A stretch of 64,000 nucleotides of DNA from Slackia heliotrinireducens DSM 20476 (GCF_000023885.1 NC_013165.1:2852001-2916000), one strand, 5' to 3'; shown: positions 24,563-33,798, numbered from the stretch's first letter. Program-made: numbers and translations. The notes: generated from the letters alone by a model not told the origin.

Positions 24563-25204
24563 TTAAAGCGTTTGCTCAGTGTCGCAGTATTTGCACTTCA
24601 CCGTCTGACCTCGATATCCTGTCAGCGGAGCTGAGCAAGACATACACTTCTTGCTGACCCTTTCACTCGCAACCGCTCCGGCGACGCTAGCGGCGGCTTT
24701 TGGAGCATTTTTCCGTGGCTTGAAGCCGAGCGCGTCGAGGAATTCGTTACCTGCGTCTTTGAGTTCGTCGCCAACTTCCCTGAAGGCGCCAACGAGCGTA
24801 TCACTGTCATAATCATCATCGTCGTAACCGCTTCCGGTTTGACCATCGCCACCACCAACGACGCTTATGATGGCGTCAATCCACTTTTTGATATTCCTCT
24901 TATTGCCTGCTTGGAAGTTGAACGACTCGCATTCGCCACTAGTCAGGTAAACATCGAGCGTAGCAGTCCCATTGGACAACTTACCCATCATGACCTGCGG
25001 CTTGCCATTGAACATCTTGATCTGGCTAAGGGGATACACGAAGACATTCTTCGTATTGCCGAACACTCCCTTGTTGACGCAAACCAGATTTAAGCTGGTG
25101 AGCATAAGATCGTCCGTGTAAATCGCGAACATGCCGCCGTGGGCGACGCTAGATTCTTGGAGAATCATCGACTCGTTTGGCATAAGTCGATATTTGCCGG
25201 CCAT
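24563..25204 (-). CDS. PH-like protein with C-terminal zinc ribbon
   Basis: A 213-residue protein. Residues 1-115 form a PH/GRAM-like beta domain (YTDDLMLTSLNLVCVNKG, FVYPLSQIKMFNGKPQV), followed by an acidic linker (GYDDDDYDSD) and a zinc ribbon at the end (CMSCSAPLTGYRG, CKYCDT: CxxC-N16-CxxC). Found with SPFH/YdjI-like genes; a role in membrane-stress scaffolding is inferred from that pairing. First gene of the operon. Confidence 0.7.
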   Translation of the reverse strand: MAGKYRLMPNESMILQESSVAHGGMFAIYTDDLMLTSLNLVCVNKGVFGNTKNVFVYPLSQIKMFNGKPQVMMGKLSNGTATLDVYLTSGECESFNFQAGNKRNIKKWIDAIISVVGGGDGQTGSGYDDDDYDSDTLVGAFREVGDELKDAGNEFLDALGFKPRKNAPKAAASVAGAVASERVSKKCMSCSAPLTGYRGQTVKCKYCDTEQTL

Positions 25205-25821
25205 CTCCGCCTCCTATAATGCTTTATCCATGTGCTCGTAATGACATTTCTGCCAAATTGTCTCACTTGATAGGCTTGCTTCCGTTAAAAGCTCCGCCAG
25301 CAAGCCCATTGGTTCATTATCCACCTTTTGCTGTACTTTCGCTGGCCAGGCGCTCCGTTTTTTACCGATTGCGTTGGTTTTGGAACACGATTCTACATTG
25401 GACTGGTACGGCGTATGCAGCGGAGTTGAGCATCCGTCGGCCCTCTCTGCTCGTCGCCGAAATTGTTCAGGCCGGCGAGCCTGCGCCAGCGTCTCATGGC
25501 CTCGTCAGCGTTCGTGCTGATGCCGACGTTAGTAGTCCGATCTTGCCACCTCGCTGCTTGGCGGGTGCGTCGGCGAACGGCCACGGCTCGGTCTCCTTCA
25601 GTGCTTCGACGTCGCCTTCGCCGCGGGCGATCACCTGACAGGAACTTGAACCTGGAGGTACGACCTCGACACCTAGCTGCACCTGTGGAAGCCCTTTGGC
25701 AACTCGGCCTTACTAGAACCCACTAGGACCGCCTCGCCTGCTGTAGCGCGATTTGTGCCGACACTATGGCAAGGCAACACCGGCAGTGAGATAATGCCAG
25801 CCCGACCACAGAAAGGACACC
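25205..25821. other. Intergenic, no gene recognised
   Basis: 617 bp between the divergent PH-like and DUF3644 genes. Several short frames exist but none has a ribosome site or familiar sequence. GATAAT near 25790 may be the -10 of the downstream gene. This is probably decayed accessory DNA. Confidence 0.4.
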
Positions 25822-26832
25822 ATGAACGAGATCAAGGCCACAACTTGCGAGCGCTTGCTCGACAAATCACAGGAAGCTTTCCTGCTCGCAATAGAGCTCT
25901 ACAACCGCCCCACGATCCGCTATCACGCTGAGGGGTGCTGCTTCTTCCTGTGCAACGCATGGGAGCTGATGCTGAAGGCATACATCATCCGCACGATGGG
26001 ATACGAGACCATCTACTACCCCAACAGCGACCGAACGCTCTCGCTCTCCGACTGCCTGAAGATGGTGTTCACCAACGAGAACGATCCGCTGCGGCTCAAC
26101 ATGGAGATCGTGGGCGAGTTCCGCAACACCAGCACGCACTTCGTCACCGATGAGTACGAGCTGTTCTACGGCCCCATTCTGCAGGAATGCGTGAAGTTCT
26201 ACGAAGAGAAGCTGCGCGAACTCCACGACATCGAGATCAGCGACCGCATCCCCGAGAACTATCTTATGCTTTCCGTGCGCCGAGGCGACGTGGACTTCGA
26301 CATCATCAAGGCTCGCTACCCACGCGAAGTGGTTGAGAAGATGCTCGAGCTCGGCTCGTCCATCGTGGCGAGCCGCCCAGATGGCACTGGCATAGGCTAC
26401 GCCACCGAACTGCGCTTAACCAAGAAGAAGGGCGAGGGCACCCCCGTGCGCATCGCGAACGATGCGGACGCTGCCGTATCCATCCTCCACTCGCTCACCG
26501 ACCCCATCAACAAGTACATATATCGAACGAAGAAGGGTACCGAGTTCATTCGGCGCAAGCTCAGCAAGGAGGGAATCACGCTCTTGGTGAAAGGAGAGCC
26601 GAAAGAATTCAATACGTTCCACTTCGGCATCTTCGTCGACTTCTACAACATGAAGGGAAACGACACCTACTCGTACAACCTGTCCCTAGGAGGCGAGCAG
26701 CCCAGCTGGGGATATTCCCAGCTGGCCATCGACCTGATGCTCCAGGAGATTCGCCGCGGCCCCAAGCACGTCATCGACAGCATGCGCGCCGAGCTCTCAA
26801 AGCGTAATTCGAGGGAAAAGAAGGGCCGCTAG
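25822..26832 (+). CDS. DUF3644 (HEPN-superfamily) protein
   Basis: A 336-residue DUF3644 protein; that domain belongs to the HEPN superfamily, whose RNase members use an R-X4-6-H motif. Here it is RNTSTH at 101-106, after helices with NAWELMLKAYIIRTMGYETIYY. The C-terminal half (about 170-336) is unfamiliar. HEPN proteins often act as toxins or abortive-infection RNases; no antitoxin partner is adjacent. ATG 25822 follows GAAAGGA. Its position between mobile remnants fits an accessory defence gene, though activity is inference. Confidence 0.75.
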   Translation: MNEIKATTCERLLDKSQEAFLLAIELYNRPTIRYHAEGCCFFLCNAWELMLKAYIIRTMGYETIYYPNSDRTLSLSDCLKMVFTNENDPLRLNMEIVGEFRNTSTHFVTDEYELFYGPILQECVKFYEEKLRELHDIEISDRIPENYLMLSVRRGDVDFDIIKARYPREVVEKMLELGSSIVASRPDGTGIGYATELRLTKKKGEGTPVRIANDADAAVSILHSLTDPINKYIYRTKKGTEFIRRKLSKEGITLLVKGEPKEFNTFHFGIFVDFYNMKGNDTYSYNLSLGGEQPSWGYSQLAIDLMLQEIRRGPKHVIDSMRAELSKRNSREKKGR

Positions 26833-26835
26833 ACA

Positions 26836-26947
26836 GCAGAAGAGCCGACCCCAGGAGCAAGGGAATTCTAAGCGATCCGAGGATGCCTACCCCCATTCGG
26901 GGACCCAGCTTTGTTCCACCCAAGTCGGCTTCTCTGCGATTGAATTC
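26836..26947. repeat. Imperfect inverted repeat bounding 112 bp
   Basis: GCAGAAGAGCCGAC (26836-26849) pairs with GTCGGCTTCTCTGC (26934-26947) at 12 of 14 positions; a small hairpin (CCCCATTCGGGG) lies inside. It directly follows the DUF3644 gene and could be its terminator or a small mobile element. Confidence 0.5.
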
Positions 26948-27025
26948 TACCACGCCAGCACGAGTCTTAGAACCCCTGTAGAGCTGCCGTTACCTGCTCT
27001 CGGTCGCTGGCTGACCTCGATCAGG

Positions 27026-27097
27026 CTAATGTAATCCTGCACGTGATTCCATTAGATTGGGATGGAATTACATTAGTTCGCCGCGCGATTACATTAG
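27026..27097. repeat. Cluster of ATTACATTAG repeats
   Basis: CTAATGTAAT (27026-27035) faces two direct copies of ATTACATTAG (27067-27076 and 27088-27097, 21 bp apart), with a near copy (CCATTAGATT, 27049-27058) between. Multiple spaced terminal repeats of this type occur at the ends of IS21-like elements. A short minus-strand coding scrap (MNAWEYRAKWYGEDE, about 27208 downwards) adjoins them. No intact transposase is present. Confidence 0.5.
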
Positions 27098-27229
27098 TTT
27101 TCGAGACCGCTTGCATCACTCCGTCAGCCCCTTGAGCTCCTAAGCACGTGCCTTGGCCGTCTTCTCGTCCTCGCCATACCACTTGGCGCGATACTCCCAA
27201 GCGTTCATGGTGACGTCGCCCATCACCAC

Positions 27230-27401
27230 AGGAGGATAGCCAAGAAGCTGGCGTCGGAATGCGAGCAATGGGCGAGAGAGAAAGGCTGCGCCGAATTCGC
27301 CAGCGACTGCGAGCTGACAAACACGGCATCAATCAGCTTCCACTTAGGCATCGGGTTCCAAGAAGAGAACAGGATCATCTGCTTCAAGAAAAAGCTCTGA
27401 C
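27230..27401 (+). pseudogene. Frameshifted C-terminal fragment of an AAC(6')-like GNAT acetyltransferase
   Basis: One frame reads RRIAKKLASECEQWAREKG, then CAEFASDCELTNTASISFHL and GIGF, ending near 27358; after a one-base shift it continues KEENRIICFKKKL and stops at TGA 27399-27401. ASDCEL, the FH...GF pattern and RIICF are hallmarks of the C-terminal half of aminoglycoside 6'-N-acetyltransferase-like proteins. The N-terminal half is gone and replaced by the repeat cluster. It is therefore a non-functional resistance-gene relic. Confidence 0.75.
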
Positions 27402-27905
27402 GCATTACGACCCGTTAGGTGCGGAAGCCCATCACCCTCTCAGTACATCGTCCATCATCGCGTATCGAACAGCGTCGGAGGTCGTCGACCACCATGCTGC
27501 CGTCATTTGCCTGATGCCGTCATGTTCGTGCTGGACCAAGCGGGGCTAGGTTCTGGAAGCCGCCTCGCAAACACTGCAATCCATGCCAGGAACGGCTCCG
27601 GTGCACATGGCGTCATCCAAATCGCAATTGTTACCTTAGGCGCCTTTTTCTTCGTTCTATTTTTATCTTTCTGTGCAATAATACATGTTAGTTTCGGATA
27701 ACTTTTAAGAGCTGCCGCATGCCGGGCAAGACCCTTGGATGGGTCTCGGGCAGGCACCATACCCGCTCTCAGCATGCGTTTTCGTGTCGAAAAGGTCCCC
27801 GAAGCACTTCTAAGACCCCAAGTCACCCAAGCTGGAGTTCGCCATTCCCGGCGAGAGCATCCGGATTAATCCGAGTACCAAAAACAGTCGTCGAAAAGAG
27901 GACAC
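27402..27905. other. Intergenic, decayed DNA before the ABC exporter
   Basis: About 500 bp without a recognisable gene. A 64-codon frame at 27507-27701 has no ribosome site. The stretch 27640-27715 is AT-rich and may contain the promoter of the ABC operon. Confidence 0.4.
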
Positions 27906-29762
27906 ATGGCAGATACAGTCAAAAAGAAGAGCGATCTTGGCGTATTGCTCGAATATGCGGGAAGGCGCCGCGGGCTTACCTACTTGGGGCTCGCCCTTTC
28001 CGCAATTTCCATGGTGCTGAGCATGGCACCCTACATCTGCATTTGGTTGGCGGTGCGCGATCTTATCGCCGTGGCTCCAAACTGGAGCAATGCAAGCAGC
28101 GTCAGCCTGTATGGATGGGCGGCTTTCGCCTTCGCGGTCGCAGGCATCATCGTGTACTTCGCAGCGCTCATGTGCACACACCTGGCAGCGTTCCGCACCG
28201 CGTCTAATATCCGCAAGCGGGGCATGGCGCATCTGATGCGCACGCCGCTTGGCTATTTCGACAACAACGCGAGCGGCCTCATCCGCAACCGTCTGGATGG
28301 CGCTTCGGCCGAAACCGAAACGCTGCTGGCACACAACCTTGCCGACATCGTTGGCACGGTCGCCATGCTCGTCAGCGTGATTGCGATCATGTTCGTGTTC
28401 GACTGGCGCATGGGTCTGGCATGCCTGCTCGCAGCGGTCATCTCGATCATCTCCATGTTCGCGATGATGGGTGGCAAGAACGCCGACCTCATACGGGAAT
28501 ACCAGGCCGCTCAGGACCGCATGAGCAAGGCAGGCACCGAATACGTGCGCGGCATTCCCGTTGTAAAGGTGTTCCAGCAGACGGTGAACTCGTTCAAGGC
28601 CTTCAAAGAGGCCATCGACGACTACAGCGAAAAAGCCAGCAACTATCAGGGGAAGGTGTGCCGCATCCCCCAGGCGGTGAACCTCACCTTCACCGAAGGC
28701 GCTTTCGTGTTCTTGGTGCCGGTAGCGCTGTTTCTGGCGCCCGGCGCCCTTGCTTCGAACGACTTCGCAGGTTTCGTGACAGATTTCGCATTCTACGCAG
28801 TGTTTTCCGCCATCATCTCCACCGCGTTGGCGAAAATCATGTTCGCAACCAGCGGCATGATGCTGGCGAGCACGGCTCTCAGGCGCATCGAGTATGTGAT
28901 GGATGCCCCCACGCTTAAGGTTTCCGCAGATCCAGCCGTCCCGCAGAGCAACCGCGTCGAGTTCAAGAACGTTTCCTTCACGTATGAAGGAGCCGCCGAA
29001 CCCGCACTGAAGAACGTGTCATTTGTGGCCGAATCAGGACAGACCGTTGCCCTGGTAGGCCCAAGCGGCGGCGGCAAGACGACGGCGGCCAGCCTTGTCC
29101 CCCGCTTCTGGGACGTTACGTCCGGCAGCGTAGAGGTTGGCGGCGTAGACGTGCGCGCCATGGATCCGCACGTGCTTATGGACCAAATCGCATTCGTCTT
29201 CCAGAACAACCACCTGTTCAAGACCTCCATCTCGGAAAACGTTCGAGCCGCTCGCCCCGAAGCCGCGCGCGAAGAAGTGATTGCGGCGCATTCCGCCGCG
29301 CAGTGCGACGACATCATCGCGAAGCTGCCCGACGGAATAGACACGAAGATCGGCACGGAGGGCACCTACCTTTCCGGAGGCGAGCAGCAGCGCATCGCGC
29401 TTGCGCGCGCCCTCCTGAAAGACGCGCCGATCGTCGTACTCGACGAAGCGACCGCCTTTGCCGACCCTGAAAACGAGATGCTCATCCAAAAAGCATTCGC
29501 AAAGCTTGCGCAGGGACGCACGGTCATCATGATTGCGCACCGCCTTTCCACGGTGGTGAACGCCGACCAGATTGTCGTCCTCGACTCGGGAAAAGCCGTC
29601 GAAAAGGGAACGCACGAGGAGCTTGTGGCTGCAGGCGGCCTGTACGCCCGCATGTGGAACGACTACAACAAAGCCGCCACATGGCGCATCGCCGGCGCAG
29701 CGCAAATCCCACAATCCGACCCCAAACGACCCGAGCCCCTGGCCGGAATCGAGGTGATGTAG
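27906..29762 (+). CDS. ABC exporter half-transporter A (membrane + ATPase)
   Basis: A 618-residue half ABC exporter: six-helix membrane domain (about 20-310) followed by the ATPase. Walker A is GPSGGGKTT, signature LSGGEQQR, Walker B IVVLDEATAFAD, H-loop IAHRLS. It pairs with the next gene, whose ATG follows this TAG with no gap, as a heterodimer. Similar pairs in Coriobacteriia and Firmicutes resemble IrtAB/YbtPQ-type transporters or peptide/drug exporters; substrate unknown. The linker after the ATPase (PQSDPKRPEPLAG) is a short disordered tail. Confidence 0.92.
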   Translation: MADTVKKKSDLGVLLEYAGRRRGLTYLGLALSAISMVLSMAPYICIWLAVRDLIAVAPNWSNASSVSLYGWAAFAFAVAGIIVYFAALMCTHLAAFRTASNIRKRGMAHLMRTPLGYFDNNASGLIRNRLDGASAETETLLAHNLADIVGTVAMLVSVIAIMFVFDWRMGLACLLAAVISIISMFAMMGGKNADLIREYQAAQDRMSKAGTEYVRGIPVVKVFQQTVNSFKAFKEAIDDYSEKASNYQGKVCRIPQAVNLTFTEGAFVFLVPVALFLAPGALASNDFAGFVTDFAFYAVFSAIISTALAKIMFATSGMMLASTALRRIEYVMDAPTLKVSADPAVPQSNRVEFKNVSFTYEGAAEPALKNVSFVAESGQTVALVGPSGGGKTTAASLVPRFWDVTSGSVEVGGVDVRAMDPHVLMDQIAFVFQNNHLFKTSISENVRAARPEAAREEVIAAHSAAQCDDIIAKLPDGIDTKIGTEGTYLSGGEQQRIALARALLKDAPIVVLDEATAFADPENEMLIQKAFAKLAQGRTVIMIAHRLSTVVNADQIVVLDSGKAVEKGTHEELVAAGGLYARMWNDYNKAATWRIAGAAQIPQSDPKRPEPLAGIEVM

Positions 29763-31505
29763 ATGTTCGGCAAGAAGTTCCAAAGGAGGTTCGCGCTTAC
29801 CGACCAAGGCGTCGTCAACATGAAGAAGGGCACGTTCTGGACCGTCGTCGTCAACCTGACGGCAATGGTCGGCATGGGCTTGCTCTACCTGCTCATGATG
29901 CAGTTCACAAACACCCTGACCGACGGGTCGGACTTACCGAATGCCATACTGTTCTGCCTGCTCACACTTGCTTTCGTGGTGCTGTCGTTCATCACGCACC
30001 TCCAGCAGTACGACGCCACCTACGGCCTGGTCTACGACGAGGTGAAAACCATGCGCGTGGGGCTGGCGGAACGGCTGCGCAAGCTGCCCCTGGGATTCTT
30101 CGGCAAGCGCGACCTGGCCGACCTCACCGAAACCATCATGGGCGACGTGAATCGTATGGAGCACGTGTGGTCACATGCGGTCGGATACCTCTACGGCAGC
30201 TATATCTCCACGGCCATCATTGCCGTCATGCTCCTGGCGATGGACTGGCGCCTTGCCATTGCGTGCCTGTGGGGCGTACCTGTGGCGTTCTTGCTGCTGT
30301 TCGGCACCCGCAGGCTGTCGGAGCGCAATTCTGCCACCACGAAGGCGGCGGCGCTTGAAGTCTCCGACGGCATCCAGGAGACGCTCGAGAACATCCGCGA
30401 GATTCACGCGACCAACCAGCAGCAACGCTATCTTGACGACCTCAACGCCAAAATCGATGCACACGAGCGAACGATGATCAAGGGAGAGCTGGCAACCGGC
30501 CTGTTCGTGAACGGCGCAAGCGTCATCATGCGCCTGGGTGTGGCTACCACCATCCTCACCGGCGCCAACCTCATTCTATCCGGGCAGATCGACTTCATGG
30601 TCCTGTTCTTGTTCCTGCTGGTCATCACACGCATCTACGCCCCCTTCGACCAGAGCCTCATCATGATTGCCGAGATGTTCCTATCCCAGATTTCCGCCGA
30701 CCGTCTGATGGCGATCTACGATACGCCCATAGCCGAAGGCGCCGAGACTTTCGCGCCGGACGGCCACGACATCGTATTCAAGAACGTTGGGTTCTCTTAT
30801 TCCGACGAGCAGGTGCTGCGGGGCGTGAGCTTCACCGCCAAGGAGGGCGAGGTGACGGCGCTTGTGGGCCCGAGCGGTTCGGGCAAGAGCACATGCGCAC
30901 GCCTAGCCGCACGACTGTGGGATGTTGCAGAGGGAACAATCGAGGTCGGCGGCGTGGACATCGCAACGGTCGACCCCGAGGTGCTGTTGACCGACTACTC
31001 CATGGTGTTCCAAGATGTGACGCTGTTCGACGACACGGTCATGGCGAACATCCGGCTGGGCAAGCTGGGAGCCACCGACGAAGAGGTGCTCGCTGCGGCT
31101 GCGGCAGCCAACTGCGACGAGTTCGTGAGCAAGCTGCCGCTGGGCTACAACACCCCCATTGGCGAAAACGGAGCCAGGCTTTCGGGCGGCGAGCGCCAGC
31201 GCATCTCCATCGCACGCGCCCTGCTGAAAGACGCACCCATCGTGCTTCTTGACGAGGCGACGGCGTCGCTGGACGTGGAGAACGAAACGAAGGTGCAGGA
31301 CGCGCTTTCACGCCTGCTGCAGAGCAAGACCGTGCTCGTGATTGCACACCGCATGCGCACGGTGGAAGCCGCCGACAAGATCGTCGTGCTCGCAGGCGGG
31401 CGCGTTATAGAGGAAGGCACCCCTGCCGACCTGCTCGCGCGTGAGAACAGCTCGTTCGCCCATATGCGCGAATTGCAGTCGGCAAGCGCCCGATGGAGCA
31501 TGTAA
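29763..31505 (+). CDS. ABC exporter half-transporter B (membrane + ATPase)
   Basis: A 580-residue partner of the preceding half transporter: six membrane helices (about 20-310), then Walker A GPSGSGKST, signature LSGGERQR, Walker B IVLLDEATASLD and H-loop IAHRMR. Both halves keep the catalytic Glu after Walker B, so both ATP sites look competent, unlike many heterodimeric exporters with one dead site. Translation is coupled to the upstream gene. Confidence 0.92.
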   Translation: MFGKKFQRRFALTDQGVVNMKKGTFWTVVVNLTAMVGMGLLYLLMMQFTNTLTDGSDLPNAILFCLLTLAFVVLSFITHLQQYDATYGLVYDEVKTMRVGLAERLRKLPLGFFGKRDLADLTETIMGDVNRMEHVWSHAVGYLYGSYISTAIIAVMLLAMDWRLAIACLWGVPVAFLLLFGTRRLSERNSATTKAAALEVSDGIQETLENIREIHATNQQQRYLDDLNAKIDAHERTMIKGELATGLFVNGASVIMRLGVATTILTGANLILSGQIDFMVLFLFLLVITRIYAPFDQSLIMIAEMFLSQISADRLMAIYDTPIAEGAETFAPDGHDIVFKNVGFSYSDEQVLRGVSFTAKEGEVTALVGPSGSGKSTCARLAARLWDVAEGTIEVGGVDIATVDPEVLLTDYSMVFQDVTLFDDTVMANIRLGKLGATDEEVLAAAAAANCDEFVSKLPLGYNTPIGENGARLSGGERQRISIARALLKDAPIVLLDEATASLDVENETKVQDALSRLLQSKTVLVIAHRMRTVEAADKIVVLAGGRVIEEGTPADLLARENSSFAHMRELQSASARWSM

Positions 31506-31756
31506 ACCTAGCAGGCTCCTTGGCACCTTCACCGCCGAGGACGAGTAAGACGCCTGATACGCAGAACTCATCATGTGGCTTTCAACGACATGCGTGAAGG
31601 AAAGGCTTCCTCGATCGATGCGGCTGTAAAAGAACAGGACGATGGGCGGGCGCATTGCAGCCTCAGGGTTTGGTCCGGCAGCAGGAAAACCATTCGTGCC
31701 CGGTATTGAGCCACGGGGAGAACGGACTGAAAGCCGATTTTGCCCGATGAAATAAC

Positions 31757-31779
31757 AAAAGCCAGGAAGAAATCCTGGC
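31757..31779 (-). terminator. Terminator of the initiator tRNA gene
   Basis: Stem GCCAGGA/TCCTGGC (31761-31767 with 31773-31779), followed on the minus strand by TTTT (complement of 31757-31760). The preceding 250 bp (31506-31756) hold no recognisable gene. Confidence 0.85.
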
Positions 31780-31788
31780 CAGAAATGT

Positions 31789-31864
31789 TGGTCGCGGGGG
31801 CAGGACTCGAACCTGCGGCCTTCGGGTTATGAGCCCGACGAGCTACCAACTGCTCCACCCCGCA
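31789..31864 (-). tRNA. Initiator tRNA-fMet (CAT)
   Basis: 76 bases including the encoded CCA, read on the minus strand. The anticodon loop is CTCATAA. Three consecutive G-C pairs in the anticodon stem (GGG before the loop, CCC after) and A11-U24 in the D arm mark it as the initiator. Position 1 is T against G72, a weak wobble pair where most bacteria have C1-A72. Promoter and terminator are both visible, so it is a single-gene transcript. Confidence 0.93.
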
Positions 31865-31895
31865 ATGTATGTGGTGCGTCGTAACGCGAATTGAT

Positions 31896-31924
31896 ATACT
31901 AGTCCCCGCAGCAAGCCATTGCAA
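31896..31924 (-). promoter_or_regulatory. Promoter of the initiator tRNA gene
   Basis: On the minus strand: TTGCAA (31919-31924), 17 bp, TAGTAT (31896-31901); start expected near 31889, 25 bases before the tRNA. Confidence 0.6.
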
Positions 31925-32018
31925 GTAAAAGTTTCTGCCGCAGGTTATACACCACGGCATCTTCACAATACATAAGCCCTTCAAGAACCCCCACGCGAAC
32001 GACGCACCCCGTAATCCG

Positions 32019-33044
32019 TTACGAAGCCTCCCCTGCTTCGCGCACCGTCTCGAGTACGGCACGCACGTTCTCGGAAGGCGAACCCATGCCTAAACCGCAG
32101 GCCGGGGCGATAATGTTGGAGCCGTTGTTCATACACATCCGCGTAAGGCTGCGCACGCGCTCGGCGTCCTTGAGCTCGATGGCGAACGTGCTCACATTGC
32201 CCATCACCACCCTGCCCGGCAGGTTCTTGCGAGCCTCCTTGATAGGCACCACGGCATCGAAGGAAAGCGCGTTGCAACTGATCTTGGCGACCTGCTCGTA
32301 CACGGAACGCATCTGCCCGCAGATATGCACGATGGTGCGAGCGCCTGCATCCTGCAGCGCTTTCTGCAGCTTCTCCAGGTACGTGACCGCGTACTGGTCG
32401 AACGAACGCGGACCCATAATTTCGCCGGTGCCGCTGGGGTCGGCGATGGCAATCACGTCAGCGCCCGCTTCGACCTGCGCCAACCCGAATCGAATGAGCT
32501 CGTTGGTAATGAAGTCCATGTAGGCGTGGGAAAGCTCCTTCTCCTTGTAAAGCTGCTTGTAGTACTTCACCGGGTCCATGACCGAGCTGGCCACGCTCAC
32601 CGGGCCCACAAGGTTGCCCACGATGGGCACGCCGTCGTCGTAGGTCTTCAGAATTTTGATGGCTTCGATAACCGTTTTAGCGCGGCCCGATTCCAAATCC
32701 ATCGGCTTCACCTGTTTGTAGTCGTGCACGTCGAAAATGGCGTAGCCGGTGATGTGCGGCTCCACGTCTTTACGGCCGATGGTCACCTCGGCACCCATAG
32801 CCTCCGACTCCACGCTCATGCAGAAAGGCACGCCGTAGTTCTCGAAGAACCCGCGGTCGTAGACGGCCTTGGCCAGCGCGGCCATCTTCTCCGGGTCGTA
32901 GTGCGCCTCGGGGAAGAACACCCCGATTTCGTCCTGCAACCCCACGGTGACCATATTCATCATGCCGCCGGGGCAGATGCACGGCGGACGGTCGGTCTCC
33001 TTACCGTCGAGCGTCGCCAAGAGTCTTTCCTTCGCAGTGGTCAT
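32019..33044 (-). CDS. UroD/MtaA-family methyltransferase
   Basis: A 341-residue UroD-superfamily protein of the cobamide methyltransferase type. Zinc ligands are visible in HICGQ and in the late APACGLG. It begins MTTAKERLLATLDGKETDRPPC, as MtaA-like proteins do. ATG 33044 has GAAAGGA upstream. It is the last gene of a minus-strand cluster (double-cubane protein, RACo-like activator, second UroD protein, DUF1638, this gene). It probably transfers methyl groups from a corrinoid protein encoded elsewhere, possibly the one at 5.5 kb. Confidence 0.85.
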   Translation of the reverse strand: MTTAKERLLATLDGKETDRPPCICPGGMMNMVTVGLQDEIGVFFPEAHYDPEKMAALAKAVYDRGFFENYGVPFCMSVESEAMGAEVTIGRKDVEPHITGYAIFDVHDYKQVKPMDLESGRAKTVIEAIKILKTYDDGVPIVGNLVGPVSVASSVMDPVKYYKQLYKEKELSHAYMDFITNELIRFGLAQVEAGADVIAIADPSGTGEIMGPRSFDQYAVTYLEKLQKALQDAGARTIVHICGQMRSVYEQVAKISCNALSFDAVVPIKEARKNLPGRVVMGNVSTFAIELKDAERVRSLTRMCMNNGSNIIAPACGLGMGSPSENVRAVLETVREAGEAS

Positions 33045-33060
33045 GAGCAATCCTTTCAGC

Positions 33061-33798
33061 CTACCGCTTACGTTTGTCTTCAAATTCGAAATCATCCTGC
33101 TCAAGGGCCCGGCCCGGCTCCACAACCAAGATGTCGTCGTCCCAACGCCCCGAGAGCAGCTTTTCCAACACTTCGTTTCCGCCTTCATCCACACGCGTGC
33201 ATACGCCCAGCTCGCGGGCAGTAGCACACGCAATGGGCATGACCGAGCCCACATCGTAGCACCCGTTGTCGATCAGTGAGACCGCCTTGTACCCCTCGAA
33301 CATGTGCCGCATGATGATGTTCGCCCGGCGCTCGCCGTACTTGAGCGCATACCGTTCGCGCAGGCCGATCACCGTGGCGGCTTCGTCCTGGGACCAGCCT
33401 CGCGTCAGATACATCACCCCGGCCTTGGAGAGTCCGCGCTGCATCCTTTCGCCGTGCTTGAGCATGAAGTTGATGCAGTCGTCGAACCTCGGCATTGCAA
33501 GCGTGGCCGAACGGGTCCGCAGGCCAACTGCGCCGTTGCCGCACAGCCCGAAAGCGAGCAGCACGGTTTTCGCGCCGCGGTCTTCGACCCAGTCGATGCG
33601 TTCTTGCAGCACAGCGCGAAGGCGCGTGGGCTCGTTGTGATAGCCCCGATCGACCCAGATCACCGGGATCTGAGCTCCGACAGCCTTCATGGCGCAGGTC
33701 ACCTCGTCTTCCACCATGGCGCAGGAGATGAGCACCGGCCCGCCGTCGAAACGGGGGTCGGCCGTCACTTTGCGGATGTCGGGCAGGATATCGGTCAT
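33061..33798 (-). CDS. DUF1638 protein
   Basis: A 245-residue DUF1638 protein (LISCAMVEDEVTCAM, IPVIWVDRGYHNEP, LLAFGLCGNGAVGL). The family has no established activity but is regularly found with corrinoid methyltransferase and activator genes; the conserved Cys residues (ISCAM, GLCGNG, NGCYDVG) suggest metal or cluster binding. Its ATG shares one base with the stop of the upstream UroD-family gene (TGATG), so translation is coupled. Confidence 0.85.
   Translation of the reverse strand: MTDILPDIRKVTADPRFDGGPVLISCAMVEDEVTCAMKAVGAQIPVIWVDRGYHNEPTRLRAVLQERIDWVEDRGAKTVLLAFGLCGNGAVGLRTRSATLAMPRFDDCINFMLKHGERMQRGLSKAGVMYLTRGWSQDEAATVIGLRERYALKYGERRANIIMRHMFEGYKAVSLIDNGCYDVGSVMPIACATARELGVCTRVDEGGNEVLEKLLSGRWDDDILVVEPGRALEQDDFEFEDKRKR

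Noticed and set aside
27026-27097. CRISPR array
   Set aside because: Only a few 10-bp repeats in mixed orientation, spacers far too short, no cas genes.
27507-27701. 64-codon frame with a hydrophobic end before the ABC exporter
   Set aside because: No ribosome site; lies in decayed DNA; the hydrophobic end reflects an AT-rich stretch.
15931-31864. One element bounded by the tRNA-Met fragment and the initiator tRNA
   Set aside because: Orientation fits, but the two 3' halves differ at seven of 45 positions and the fragment has an elongator-type stem; the ABC exporter near the right end looks like ordinary chromosome.
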